This document shows, in pieces, positions 1-5,837 of a stretch of 8,245 nt of DNA. Made by a program: the position numbers and the translations under genes. Source of the stretch: an uncultured Lachnospiraceae bacterium (GTDB lineage Bacteria; Bacillota; Clostridia; Lachnospirales; Lachnospiraceae); the NCBI GenBank assembly GCA_902803305.1, contig CADCPL010000310.1, forward strand, positions 1 to 8,245, written 5' to 3'. Under the pieces are notes generated by a model. That model was not told where the DNA came from and did no database searches. It saw only the letters and a list, made by a program, of their open reading frames with translations. The stretch's first letter is position 1. The number at the start of each line of letters is the position of its first letter.

Positions 1-1193
1 GACTTGGCTACATAGTACATACATGACCACATCTGGTTCTGACCCACGTCAGCAACATAAACGGCATCATCATCCAACTGTTCTGATAAGGAAGTTATGA
101 ATTTTGCAGGATCGACGTAAGTTCTGCGTGGTGCTTTGCGTTTTTTCTCGGACCTTCTGTATTGCTCAAGAGTATCAACCCAATCGGTAAAATCACACGA
201 TGCGGTATCTTTTAAAAGATCCGCAAATATATGCTTGATATCACCGACTATGGGGATCGTAGGACCTACATTCTTTCCGATCTCGGCAGGATCGACATCA
301 ATATGTATCAGCACGGTGTTCTCGGCAACCAGATCCGGCGATGAAACAGCTCTGTCGGCGATCCTGGCTCCGATCACGATCAGAAGATCGGATTCCTGCA
401 TCGCACGATTGGCATATGCTCTGCCGTTATTACCGATCATCCCGAAATATAGCGGATCATCCGATGACAGTGAACTTATACCCATCATCGTTGTTACAAC
501 CGGAATATTATAACGATGCGAAAAATCATGTAATTCTTTCTCTGCTCCCGAGAGTATAACACCTCCGCCGGCACATATGAGAGGCTTCTTTGCCTTTTCA
601 AGCTCTTTGCTTACCTTCTTGAGCTGAACGGCATGCCCCTTGACCGTGGGCTTATATGTCCTCATATTTACGGATTCGGGATATTTAAATCCGGATATCG
701 GTTTATTCTGAATATCTATCGGTACATCGATAAGGACCGGACCGCGTCTTCCGGTCGTTGCTATATGAAAAGCCTCTTTGAATATCCTGGGGATATCCGA
801 GACATTTTTTACAAGATAACTGTATTTTACAAAACTCTCGGCAGCACCTGTGATATCGGCTTCCTGAAAAACATCCTGTCCGAGAAGTTTGGAATCCACC
901 TGGCCTGTTATACAGATAAGAGGTATCGAATCGGCATATGCAGTGGCTATACCTGTTATGAGATTTGTTGCACCCGGACCGCTCGTGGCCACGCATACTC
1001 CGACCTTTCCGGTCACTCTCGCGTAGCCGCTTGCGGCATGTGCAGCATTTTGCTCGCTTCTAACGAGTATTGATTCTATTTTTGTGTTTAAAATGCTGTT
1101 AAAGAAGGGGCAGATCGCAACTCCCGGATACCCGAAAAGCGTCGTTACCCCTTCTTTTTCCAGGCATTTTACGATAGCATCGGCGCCAATCAT
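1..1193 (-). CDS. ilvB: Acetolactate synthase large subunit-like thiamine diphosphate enzyme (3' end cut off by window)
   Basis: The frame is open from ATG at 1193 to the left edge: 397 complete codons of a family that usually has 550-600 residues. The family condenses two pyruvates (or pyruvate and 2-ketobutyrate) into acetohydroxyacids for valine, leucine and isoleucine synthesis, using ThDP, Mg and FAD. Visible landmarks are FGYPG (20-24), the catalytic glutamate in RSEQNAAHAA (E47), ATSGPGATNLITG (69-81), ITGQV (95-99), FQEAD (109-113), the central FAD-type domain with GARIADR (275-281) and HIDVDPAEIGKN (297-308), and the start of the C-terminal ThDP domain with VADVGQNQMW (380-389). The Mg-binding part lies outside the window. 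The start is supported by AGGAAGG at 1201-1207, 7 nt upstream. Several usually constant residues differ: GYPGGA is GYPGVA, RHEQG is RSEQN, MHG is NNG at 255-257, FDDRVTG is IADRAVS, and GQHQMW is GQNQMW. It may therefore be a paralogue with altered substrate use. No small subunit gene lies upstream; one downstream would be out of view. Confidence 0.88.
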   Translation of the reverse strand, partial: MIGADAIVKCLEKEGVTTLFGYPGVAICPFFNSILNTKIESILVRSEQNAAHAASGYARVTGKVGVCVATSGPGATNLITGIATAYADSIPLICITGQVDSKLLGQDVFQEADITGAAESFVKYSYLVKNVSDIPRIFKEAFHIATTGRRGPVLIDVPIDIQNKPISGFKYPESVNMRTYKPTVKGHAVQLKKVSKELEKAKKPLICAGGGVILSGAEKELHDFSHRYNIPVVTTMMGISSLSSDDPLYFGMIGNNGRAYANRAMQESDLLIVIGARIADRAVSSPDLVAENTVLIHIDVDPAEIGKNVGPTIPIVGDIKHIFADLLKDTASCDFTDWVDTLEQYRRSEKKRKAPRRTYVDPAKFITSLSEQLDDDAVYVADVGQNQMWSCMYYVAK

Positions 1194-1219
1194 AAAACGA
1201 CCTTCCTCATAATGAAATC

Positions 1220-1225
1220 ATTATA
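1220..1225 (-). promoter_or_regulatory. Possible -10 box before the ilvB-like gene
   Basis: A perfect TATAAT on the minus strand lies 2 nt after the position where the upstream gene's stop codon begins, and about 26 nt before the ilvB-like ATG. No convincing -35 box is seen at 16-18 nt spacing. The box sits in a 7-bp inverted repeat (1209-1215 / 1218-1224). AT-rich intergenic DNA makes such boxes by chance, so this is tentative; read-through from the upstream gene is the alternative. Confidence 0.3.
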
Positions 1226-1227
1226 TT

Positions 1228-1905
1228 TTATTTCTTAAAAAGCTTAGCTAAAGGAGAGATTATCGTGCTCAGATCTTTGATGGCCTTGTTAAGGGAATCA
1301 AGATCGATATCATCCAGTTTCTTAACGGTTTCTTCAACACTCTTTTCGCTTGTGTCAACAAGTGAATTAACGTTTTCAAGCATGTCGTTCAGATCGATGG
1401 CTGCAAGCTCCTTGGTGCTCTTGTCAAGATTTGTGACAACATCCTGAACTTCGCCCATCATTGAATTAACCTGTGAAACAGTCTCGCTTGCTACGGTAAT
1501 TGCCTTGCTTGCTTCTGTCATGGCATCGCCGGCCTGATTGATTATAACAACCGCATTATCGATCGCTTCCGATGCGGTGGCTACTTCATCATTAACAGCA
1601 AGTATCAGTGTGTTTGCGTTTGCAACGGCACCTTCAAGCTGAGGAATGAAGTTCTTGATCGTAACCAGCATGATAATAAGAATGATAAGGCAAAGAACCG
1701 ATGTGCACAGTGAAAAGATACTCTGCATCTTAACACGCTTCTGTGCACGCTCATTCTCGTTCTTCATCTCAACGATGAGCCTTGCAAGTACCTGCATGTC
1801 ACCATCTTTGACGTTTGAAAGCATTGATGTGACATCGTAGTCCGTGAGCTTAGATGTGCCTGTGTACGGATTTTCTGTTTTAACCTGATTGTTCTCTTCG
1901 CTCAT
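1228..1905 (-). CDS. Single-pass membrane protein with long helical C-terminal tail, function unknown
   Basis: I do not recognise this 225-aa protein. Residues 1-60 are hydrophilic and charged, with a basic stretch just before the membrane (RAQKRVKMQ, 53-61). One strong transmembrane segment spans about 62-83 (SIFSLCTSVLCLIILIIMLV). The rest, 84-225, is rich in A, V, S, T, D, E and N, and has no proline from 89 to 217, as expected for a long helix or coiled coil. Two related units, AAIDLNDMLENVNSLV (168-183) and DDIDLDSLNKAIKDLS (198-213), share IDL followed by a hydrophobic spacing. The protein ends in a basic LAKLFKK. By the positive-inside rule the N-terminus is probably cytoplasmic and the helical tail outside, but no cleavable signal is seen. 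An ATG 15 codons further upstream (1950) is possible, but CGGAGGG at 1912-1918 clearly serves the ATG at 1905. The tail resembles linker helices of chemoreceptors or DUF948-type proteins only in composition; no signalling tip is present. Confidence 0.8.
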   Translation of the reverse strand: MSEENNQVKTENPYTGTSKLTDYDVTSMLSNVKDGDMQVLARLIVEMKNENERAQKRVKMQSIFSLCTSVLCLIILIIMLVTIKNFIPQLEGAVANANTLILAVNDEVATASEAIDNAVVIINQAGDAMTEASKAITVASETVSQVNSMMGEVQDVVTNLDKSTKELAAIDLNDMLENVNSLVDTSEKSVEETVKKLDDIDLDSLNKAIKDLSTIISPLAKLFKK

Positions 1906-1911
1906 AAGTAA

Positions 1912-1918
1912 CCCTCCG
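1912..1918 (-). promoter_or_regulatory. Ribosome binding site fixing the start of the membrane-coil gene
   Basis: CGGAGGG on the minus strand ends 6 nt before the ATG at 1903-1905. The earlier in-frame ATG at 1948-1950 has no comparable site and lies inside an AT-rich palindrome next to the likely -10 box, so the shorter protein beginning MSEENN is preferred. Confidence 0.75.
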
Positions 1919-1936
1919 TATAATAATTTGATGTGC

Positions 1937-1959
1937 ATTATATGAATCACTCATATAAT
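1937..1959 (-). promoter_or_regulatory. Likely -10 box inside a 9-bp palindrome, upstream of the membrane-coil gene
   Basis: The 76-nt gap between the RluD-type gene and the membrane-coil gene holds a perfect inverted repeat: arms 1937-1945 and 1951-1959 (ATTATATGA / TCATATAAT) around a 5-nt loop. A perfect TATAAT (1937-1942, minus strand) forms the downstream end of one arm and lies 31 nt before the start codon. A -35 box at the right spacing is poor (ATGTTA at 17 nt). The arms are followed by GC, not by a T-run, so this is not a standard terminator. It may be a promoter with an overlapping operator, or a chance AT-rich palindrome. Confidence 0.4.
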
Positions 1960-1981
1960 TAACATGATTTTACCACAAACA

Positions 1982-2893
1982 TCATCTAATAGCCATAATA
2001 AAGTTATTAAAATATTCGGGTATCGGCGCGACAGTCTCAATGTATTCTCCCGTACTCGGGTGGATAAAACCGAGAACATGAGCATGAAGAGCCTGACCTT
2101 GCGTATCCACAGGAGTTTTGGTACCGTTTCCGTAGATCAAATCTCCTGCGACGGGGTGGCCTATCGAAGCCATATGAACTCTTATCTGATGAGTGCGTCC
2201 GGTCTCGAGCTCGCATTTGATCAGTGTGAACCTGTCAAACCTTTCAAGAACCTCATAATTTGTTACAGCTCTTTTCCCATCAGGCAGTACCGCCATTTTC
2301 TTTCTGTCCGAGGAAGATCGTTTTATCGGTTTATCGATCGTACCTTTATCATTTTCAATAACTCCCGTTACTATTGCGAGGTATTCCCGTTTTATCGAGT
2401 GTTTTTCAAGCTGTGCGGCAATGCTTTCATGTGCCGTATCGTTTTTGCATATTATGAGCGATCCGCTCGTATCCTTGTCTATCCGATGTACTATCCCGGG
2501 ACGCATCACACCGTTTATGCCCGAAAGACTGTTTCCGCAGTGATACATAACTGCATTTACAAGTGTGTGCTCGTAATGCCCCGGAGCAGGATGCACGACC
2601 ATTCCTTTCGGCTTGTTTACCACAAGTACGTCGTCGTCTTCATACAGGATATCAAGAGGTATGTCTTCCGCGATGATATCCGGTATCACGCTGTCCGGCG
2701 TGATCACACGTATCCTGTCGCCGGTCTTTACCCTGTAGCTTGACTTGACAGATCTTCCATCAGCTGTGACATCGCCCGATCCTATCAGTTTTTGTATGTA
2801 TGAACGAGAAAAATCGGCAAGCGCGTCACAGACGTACCTGTCGATCCTGTCATTCTCAAAATATTCTTCTACTGTAAGTGTATATTCCTTCAT
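1982..2893 (-). CDS. rluD: RluD/RluA-family 23S rRNA pseudouridine synthase
   Basis: This 303-aa protein converts specific uridines in RNA, most likely 23S rRNA, to pseudouridine. Residues 14-65 form an S4-type RNA-binding domain (IDRYVCDALADFSRSYIQKLI, then GDV and VKTGDRIRV). The catalytic domain starts near LYEDDDVLVVNKPKGMVVHP (83-102) and carries the hallmark RPGIVHRIDKDTSG (131-144), with D139 as the catalytic aspartate. It continues with TGRTHQIRVHMASIGHPVAGD, typical of the RluA/RluC/RluD group, and the length is normal. Family membership is certain; which uridine is modified cannot be read from the sequence. The start codon overlaps the lspA stop (ATGA), and no separate ribosome binding site is evident. 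Translation is therefore probably coupled to lspA. The lspA-rluD order is common in Firmicutes. Confidence 0.94.
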   Translation of the reverse strand: MKEYTLTVEEYFENDRIDRYVCDALADFSRSYIQKLIGSGDVTADGRSVKSSYRVKTGDRIRVITPDSVIPDIIAEDIPLDILYEDDDVLVVNKPKGMVVHPAPGHYEHTLVNAVMYHCGNSLSGINGVMRPGIVHRIDKDTSGSLIICKNDTAHESIAAQLEKHSIKREYLAIVTGVIENDKGTIDKPIKRSSSDRKKMAVLPDGKRAVTNYEVLERFDRFTLIKCELETGRTHQIRVHMASIGHPVAGDLIYGNGTKTPVDTQGQALHAHVLGFIHPSTGEYIETVAPIPEYFNNFIMAIR

Positions 2894-3438
2894 TTGTTAT
2901 TCATGCCAAACAGTCTTTTGAGCGGAGAAGAAAGAGCATTCTCCAGCACACGGTAGTCCTCTTCGCTGATCCCAAAAAGAAGTTTTACCGCAAGAAGCAC
3001 GGTACAGATACTCACATACATATCCGCAACATTAAATATCGGGAAGTTGATACACGAAATATAAATGAAATCGACAACATACCCCTGAATAAAGCGGTCT
3101 ATCATGTTACCGACTCCTCCGGCTGCTATAAATACAAGAAGAAATTCAATGTATTTGAATTTACCTGCCTCGGGCATATTAAACAATGCGTACCCTATCA
3201 CAGCAACGACTACTGCAGCGATCACAAGAAACAGAACCCTGTGTCCGGACAGCATACCGAAAGCCGCGCCGGTATTTCCGTTTGGCAGATAGTAAAATTC
3301 CAATACATTTTTAATGATCGGAATGCTGCTTTTGTCCTTGAGCGTAAGTACCGCCCATTTCTTTGTCGCCATATCCGCAACTATGAGTACAAGCAGCAGG
3401 ATCAGATCGGTTGTGAGTCTTTTTATCTTAGTCTTCAT
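2890..3438 (-). CDS. lspA: Lipoprotein signal peptidase (signal peptidase II)
   Basis: LspA is the membrane aspartyl protease that cuts the signal peptide from diacylglyceryl-modified prolipoproteins. The 182-aa protein shows the expected four hydrophobic segments (about 10-31, 68-86, 96-111, 139-156). Conserved blocks are NTGAAFG (55-61), GGVGNMIDR (107-115) and VVDF followed by FNVAD (121-124, 135-139). The catalytic pair is D114 and D139. The C-terminal tail after 156 (ISEEDYRVLENALSSPLKRL) is charged, probably cytoplasmic, and slightly longer than in many homologues. The gene begins 3 nt after the aroB stop codon, with only a weak GTGGGA-like site inside the aroB end. It overlaps the RluD-type gene by 4 nt, so these three genes form one transcription unit. 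Confidence 0.95.
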   Translation of the reverse strand: MKTKIKRLTTDLILLLVLIVADMATKKWAVLTLKDKSSIPIIKNVLEFYYLPNGNTGAAFGMLSGHRVLFLVIAAVVVAVIGYALFNMPEAGKFKYIEFLLVFIAAGGVGNMIDRFIQGYVVDFIYISCINFPIFNVADMYVSICTVLLAVKLLFGISEEDYRVLENALSSPLKRLFGMNNK

Positions 3439-3441
3439 GTA

Positions 3442-4539
3442 TCAATCCCACTCTACTATAAGACTTTTTGTTGCTTCCCTGATCTCATCCTCGGAAACAT
3501 CATTAACAATTACAGCCTTTCCTATCTTTTTCAGTAATATGAACTTAAGGCCTGTATCTGTATTTTTCTTATCATGAACTATGTTTGAACATACGGCATC
3601 CACATCAAACGCATCAAGCGATATGGGAAGCCCGAAAGGTACGAACATATCCCTTATCTCATAAAACTCCTCATCTGTAAGCATGGATCTTTTGTATGAT
3701 ATATAGGCAGCAGCCACACTTCCAAGCGCAACACATTCTCCGTGTGAGTATTTGAAGTTGAAATACTTTTCAAGTGCATGTCCGATAGTATGACCGAAAT
3801 TTAGTATCATACGTTCATTCTGTTCAAAAGGATCTTTTGTGACAAAGAACTGTTTGATCGAAACACTTTTTATAAGCATTTCGGCAGTAACAACAGGATC
3901 CCTGTCCATTATGGTCGAAAAATCACCTATCATCCATTCGTAGAAACCGGCATCCTTTATAAGACCGGCTTTTAATACTTCCGCCATTCCCGAAGAGAAT
4001 TCTCTCTCAGGAAGCGATGCAAGAGTCCGGGTGGCCGCATATACAAGCCTTGGCATATATATGCTCCCTATTATGTTTTTATACTGCTTGTAGTCAACGC
4101 CGCATTTCCCGCCGACCGATGAATCTGCCATGGCAAGAAGTGATGTCGGAAGATTAACAAAAGCACATCCTCTCATGTACGTTGATGCTATAAAAGCGGC
4201 AACATCTCCGGTCACTCCGCCTCCGAGCCCTATGATGAGATCCCTTCGGTTAAAATCATTTGCCAGCAACACTTCATAACATGCGTGTACCGTCTCAAGC
4301 GTCTTATTTGCCTCTCCCGCTTCAAATACATATTCAATGACTGTTTCGCAGCATGAAGAAAGCGCAGACTTTACATCACTTAAATAAAGTCCGGCAACAT
4401 TTGAATCCGAAACGATACATATACGGCGAAGGTTCGGAAACAGTTCTTTTATCTCCTGTCCGAGCCCGCTGTAATCTTTATTTATCACTACTTTATAACT
4501 GCCGCTGTTTTTATATGAGACAGTCAGAAAATCATCCAT
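3442..4539 (-). CDS. aroB: 3-dehydroquinate synthase
   Basis: AroB makes 3-dehydroquinate from DAHP, the second step of the shikimate pathway to chorismate and aromatic amino acids; it needs NAD and a divalent metal. The 365-aa protein has the NAD-binding GLGGGVTGDVAAF (104-116), the NLPTSLLAMADSSVGGK block (129-145) and the three metal ligands expected for the family: E187 (GMAEVLKAG), H250 (NFGHTIGH) and H266 (SHGE). Length is normal. The ATG at 4539 is preceded by GGTAGGAAA, a usable ribosome binding site that directly follows the T-run of a strong terminator. Downstream it is tightly joined to lspA and the RluD-type gene, an unusual but harmless partnership. The other shikimate genes are not in the window. 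Its own promoter is not evident (see findings). Confidence 0.96.
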   Translation of the reverse strand: MDDFLTVSYKNSGSYKVVINKDYSGLGQEIKELFPNLRRICIVSDSNVAGLYLSDVKSALSSCCETVIEYVFEAGEANKTLETVHACYEVLLANDFNRRDLIIGLGGGVTGDVAAFIASTYMRGCAFVNLPTSLLAMADSSVGGKCGVDYKQYKNIIGSIYMPRLVYAATRTLASLPEREFSSGMAEVLKAGLIKDAGFYEWMIGDFSTIMDRDPVVTAEMLIKSVSIKQFFVTKDPFEQNERMILNFGHTIGHALEKYFNFKYSHGECVALGSVAAAYISYKRSMLTDEEFYEIRDMFVPFGLPISLDAFDVDAVCSNIVHDKKNTDTGLKFILLKKIGKAVIVNDVSEDEIREATKSLIVEWD

Positions 4540-4556
4540 ATTTATTTCCTACCTTT

Positions 4557-4588
4557 AAAAAAGCTTCCGACCTGTGATCGGAAGCCTT
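4557..4588 (-). terminator. Intrinsic terminator after sepF
   Basis: On the minus strand an 11-bp stem (arms 4578-4588 and 4560-4570, core GCTTCCGA / TCGGAAGC with one G-T pair) closes a 7-nt loop. The stem runs directly into six T (4562-4557). It begins 4 nt after the sepF stop codon. This is a classic Rho-independent terminator, and it leaves only 17 nt before the aroB start codon. Confidence 0.88.
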
Positions 4589-4592
4589 GTGA

Positions 4593-5102
4593 TCAGAATT
4601 TGTTGTTCAAAGCCGGAACATCAAAAGCCCCGGATAAGATTTCCTGGAAATCACCTGAAACATCTACATTCTTGGGAGTAAGTATGAAAATATAATGTGA
4701 GATCTTCTGAAGATTACCGTCTATCGCGTATGTACTACCGCTCGTAAAATCGATGATACGCTGGGCCATGTCAACGTCAAGCCCTTCCATGTTAAGCAAT
4801 ACCGTATGATTTTCAAGAAGTGTATCGGTTATCTCTCTGGCATCTTCAACGGAAGTCGGCTTGATCACACATACTTCCATTCCGTTGCTCATCATCCTGT
4901 TTCTTCCGTTACGCGGTGTATTTCTGGCCGGCGCTTTTGCTTTGCTGTCCTCGTTATCTTCTAAGGTCTGAGATTTAACGGCTCTTTTGTTGACGGATCT
5001 TGATGATTTGTCATCGTCATAATCATCATAATAACCGTCATCTTCGTATTCGTCGTCCTCATCATACTTCATTGCGCCAAGCATTTTGTCAAGTAAACTC
5101 AT
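4593..5102 (-). CDS. sepF: Cell division protein SepF
   Basis: SepF is a membrane-bound FtsZ partner that bundles FtsZ filaments and helps assemble the division septum; it replaces or supports FtsA in Gram-positive bacteria. The 169-aa protein shows the standard layout. An N-terminal amphipathic membrane-targeting helix (MSLLDKMLGAMK, 1-12) is followed by a linker that is very acidic at 14-31 (D, E and Y only, with one G) and then basic and polar to about 73. The compact C-terminal SepF domain starts near MEVCVIKP (75-82), continues with VLLNMEGLDVDMAQRIIDF (101-119) and GSTYAIDGNLQKI (122-134), and ends with YIFILTPKNV. The start is supported by AGGAG overlapping the yggS stop codon, 9 nt before the ATG, which implies translational coupling. 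The yggS-sepF pairing is conserved across Firmicutes (ylmE-ylmF in Bacillus). A terminator follows at once. Confidence 0.96.
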   Translation of the reverse strand: MSLLDKMLGAMKYDEDDEYEDDGYYDDYDDDKSSRSVNKRAVKSQTLEDNEDSKAKAPARNTPRNGRNRMMSNGMEVCVIKPTSVEDAREITDTLLENHTVLLNMEGLDVDMAQRIIDFTSGSTYAIDGNLQKISHYIFILTPKNVDVSGDFQEILSGAFDVPALNNKF

Positions 5103-5111
5103 AATAAACTC

Positions 5112-5810
5112 CTATCTGTCGACCCTGTACTCCCTCTCTCCGAATATGGATGTGCCGACTCTTACAAGTGTTGCCCCTTCAGCAATTGCAACAGTATAGT
5201 CTCCGGACATACCCATAGACAGACAATCCATACTGACATTATCAATGTTTTTGGCGTCTATGTCAACTAATAATTGGGAAAGTGCACAAAAAACGGGCTT
5301 GTTTTCCGTAGGATCGGATACAGGCGGAGCAACAGTCATAAGTCCTCTGATCCTTATTCCCGGAAGCTTGCTGATCTGCATGACAAGTTCAGGTGCCTGC
5401 GCCGGTGAAACTCCGAATTTGCTCTCCTCTCCGGCCACGTTCACTTCGATCAGAATGTCAACGGTTGTATCATGCTTGACCGCCTGACGGCTTATCTCGG
5501 AAGCAAGTTTTAACGAATCCACACTATGTATCATCGTCACCTTATCAACGATGTATTTTACCTTGTTCGTCTGAAGATGACCGATCATATGCCATCTGAT
5601 ATCTTTAGGAAGCTGCGGATATTTCTCGGTTATCTCCTGTACCTTGTTCTCACCGAAATCCCTGACGCCGGCATCATATGCTTCCTGAAGCATAGATACG
5701 GGTTTTGTCTTGGACACGGCTATGAGCGTGACGGATCCCGGGTCTCTGCCTGCATCTTTTGCTGCTTTTACGATATTTTCTCTGACTTTTTCAAGATTTT
5801 CTCTGATCAT
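5112..5810 (-). CDS. yggS: YggS/PROSC-family pyridoxal phosphate-binding protein
   Basis: Members of this family bind PLP and help keep vitamin B6 and some amino and keto acid pools in balance; no enzyme reaction is firmly assigned. The 232-aa protein forms a single alanine-racemase-like TIM barrel. Visible motifs are LIAVSKTKP with the PLP lysine at K34, FGENKVQE (52-59), WHMIGHLQTNK (73-83), IEVNVAGEESKFG, and the C-terminal phosphate-binding region with LSMGMSGDY and LVRVGTSIFGER. All match well and the length is typical. GGAGAA at 5815-5820 precedes the ATG. The gene lies 27 nt after the HlyD-like gene and 9 nt before sepF, so it is part of a hlyD-like/yggS/sepF unit. In Bacillus the equivalent gene is ylmE in the division cluster. 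Confidence 0.95.
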   Translation of the reverse strand: MIRENLEKVRENIVKAAKDAGRDPGSVTLIAVSKTKPVSMLQEAYDAGVRDFGENKVQEITEKYPQLPKDIRWHMIGHLQTNKVKYIVDKVTMIHSVDSLKLASEISRQAVKHDTTVDILIEVNVAGEESKFGVSPAQAPELVMQISKLPGIRIRGLMTVAPPVSDPTENKPVFCALSQLLVDIDAKNIDNVSMDCLSMGMSGDYTVAIAEGATLVRVGTSIFGEREYRVDR

Positions 5811-5837
5811 GGTTTTCTCCGTATCTCGGACATCGGA

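Noticed and set aside
633..1073. Open frames on both strands inside the ilvB-like gene (plus 633-1073, minus 703-996)
   Set aside because: The true frame is open from 1193 to the left edge and shows ThDP-enzyme motifs; these others are shadows with Cys/Arg-rich sequence.
1906..1950. Longer N-terminus for the membrane-coil protein from the ATG at 1950
   Set aside because: The extra 15 residues cover the ribosome binding site at 1912-1918 and the likely -10 box; the ATG at 1905 has ideal spacing.
1964..1975. Extended -10 (TGG then TAAAAT) after the RluD-type gene
   Set aside because: The -35 region is poor and a perfect TATAAT lies closer to the gene; I could not choose it over the other candidate.
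1964..2743. 259-codon open frame on the plus strand
   Set aside because: It lies opposite the RluD-type gene, whose motifs are unmistakable; the plus-strand translation has no recognisable family, is rich in R, Y and F, and has no ribosome binding site.
2878..3537. 219-codon open frame on the plus strand
   Set aside because: It is the antisense shadow of lspA and the end of aroB; its composition is unlike a real protein.
4571..4597. Two GATCACA copies around the sepF terminator, considered as a regulatory direct repeat
   Set aside because: One copy includes the sepF stop codon and the other is mostly terminator loop; seven bases repeated once is within chance.
5010..5064. Repeat-like ATC/GTC-rich tract in sepF
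   Set aside because: It simply encodes the acidic Asp/Glu/Tyr linker of SepF and is not a tandem repeat with a fixed unit.
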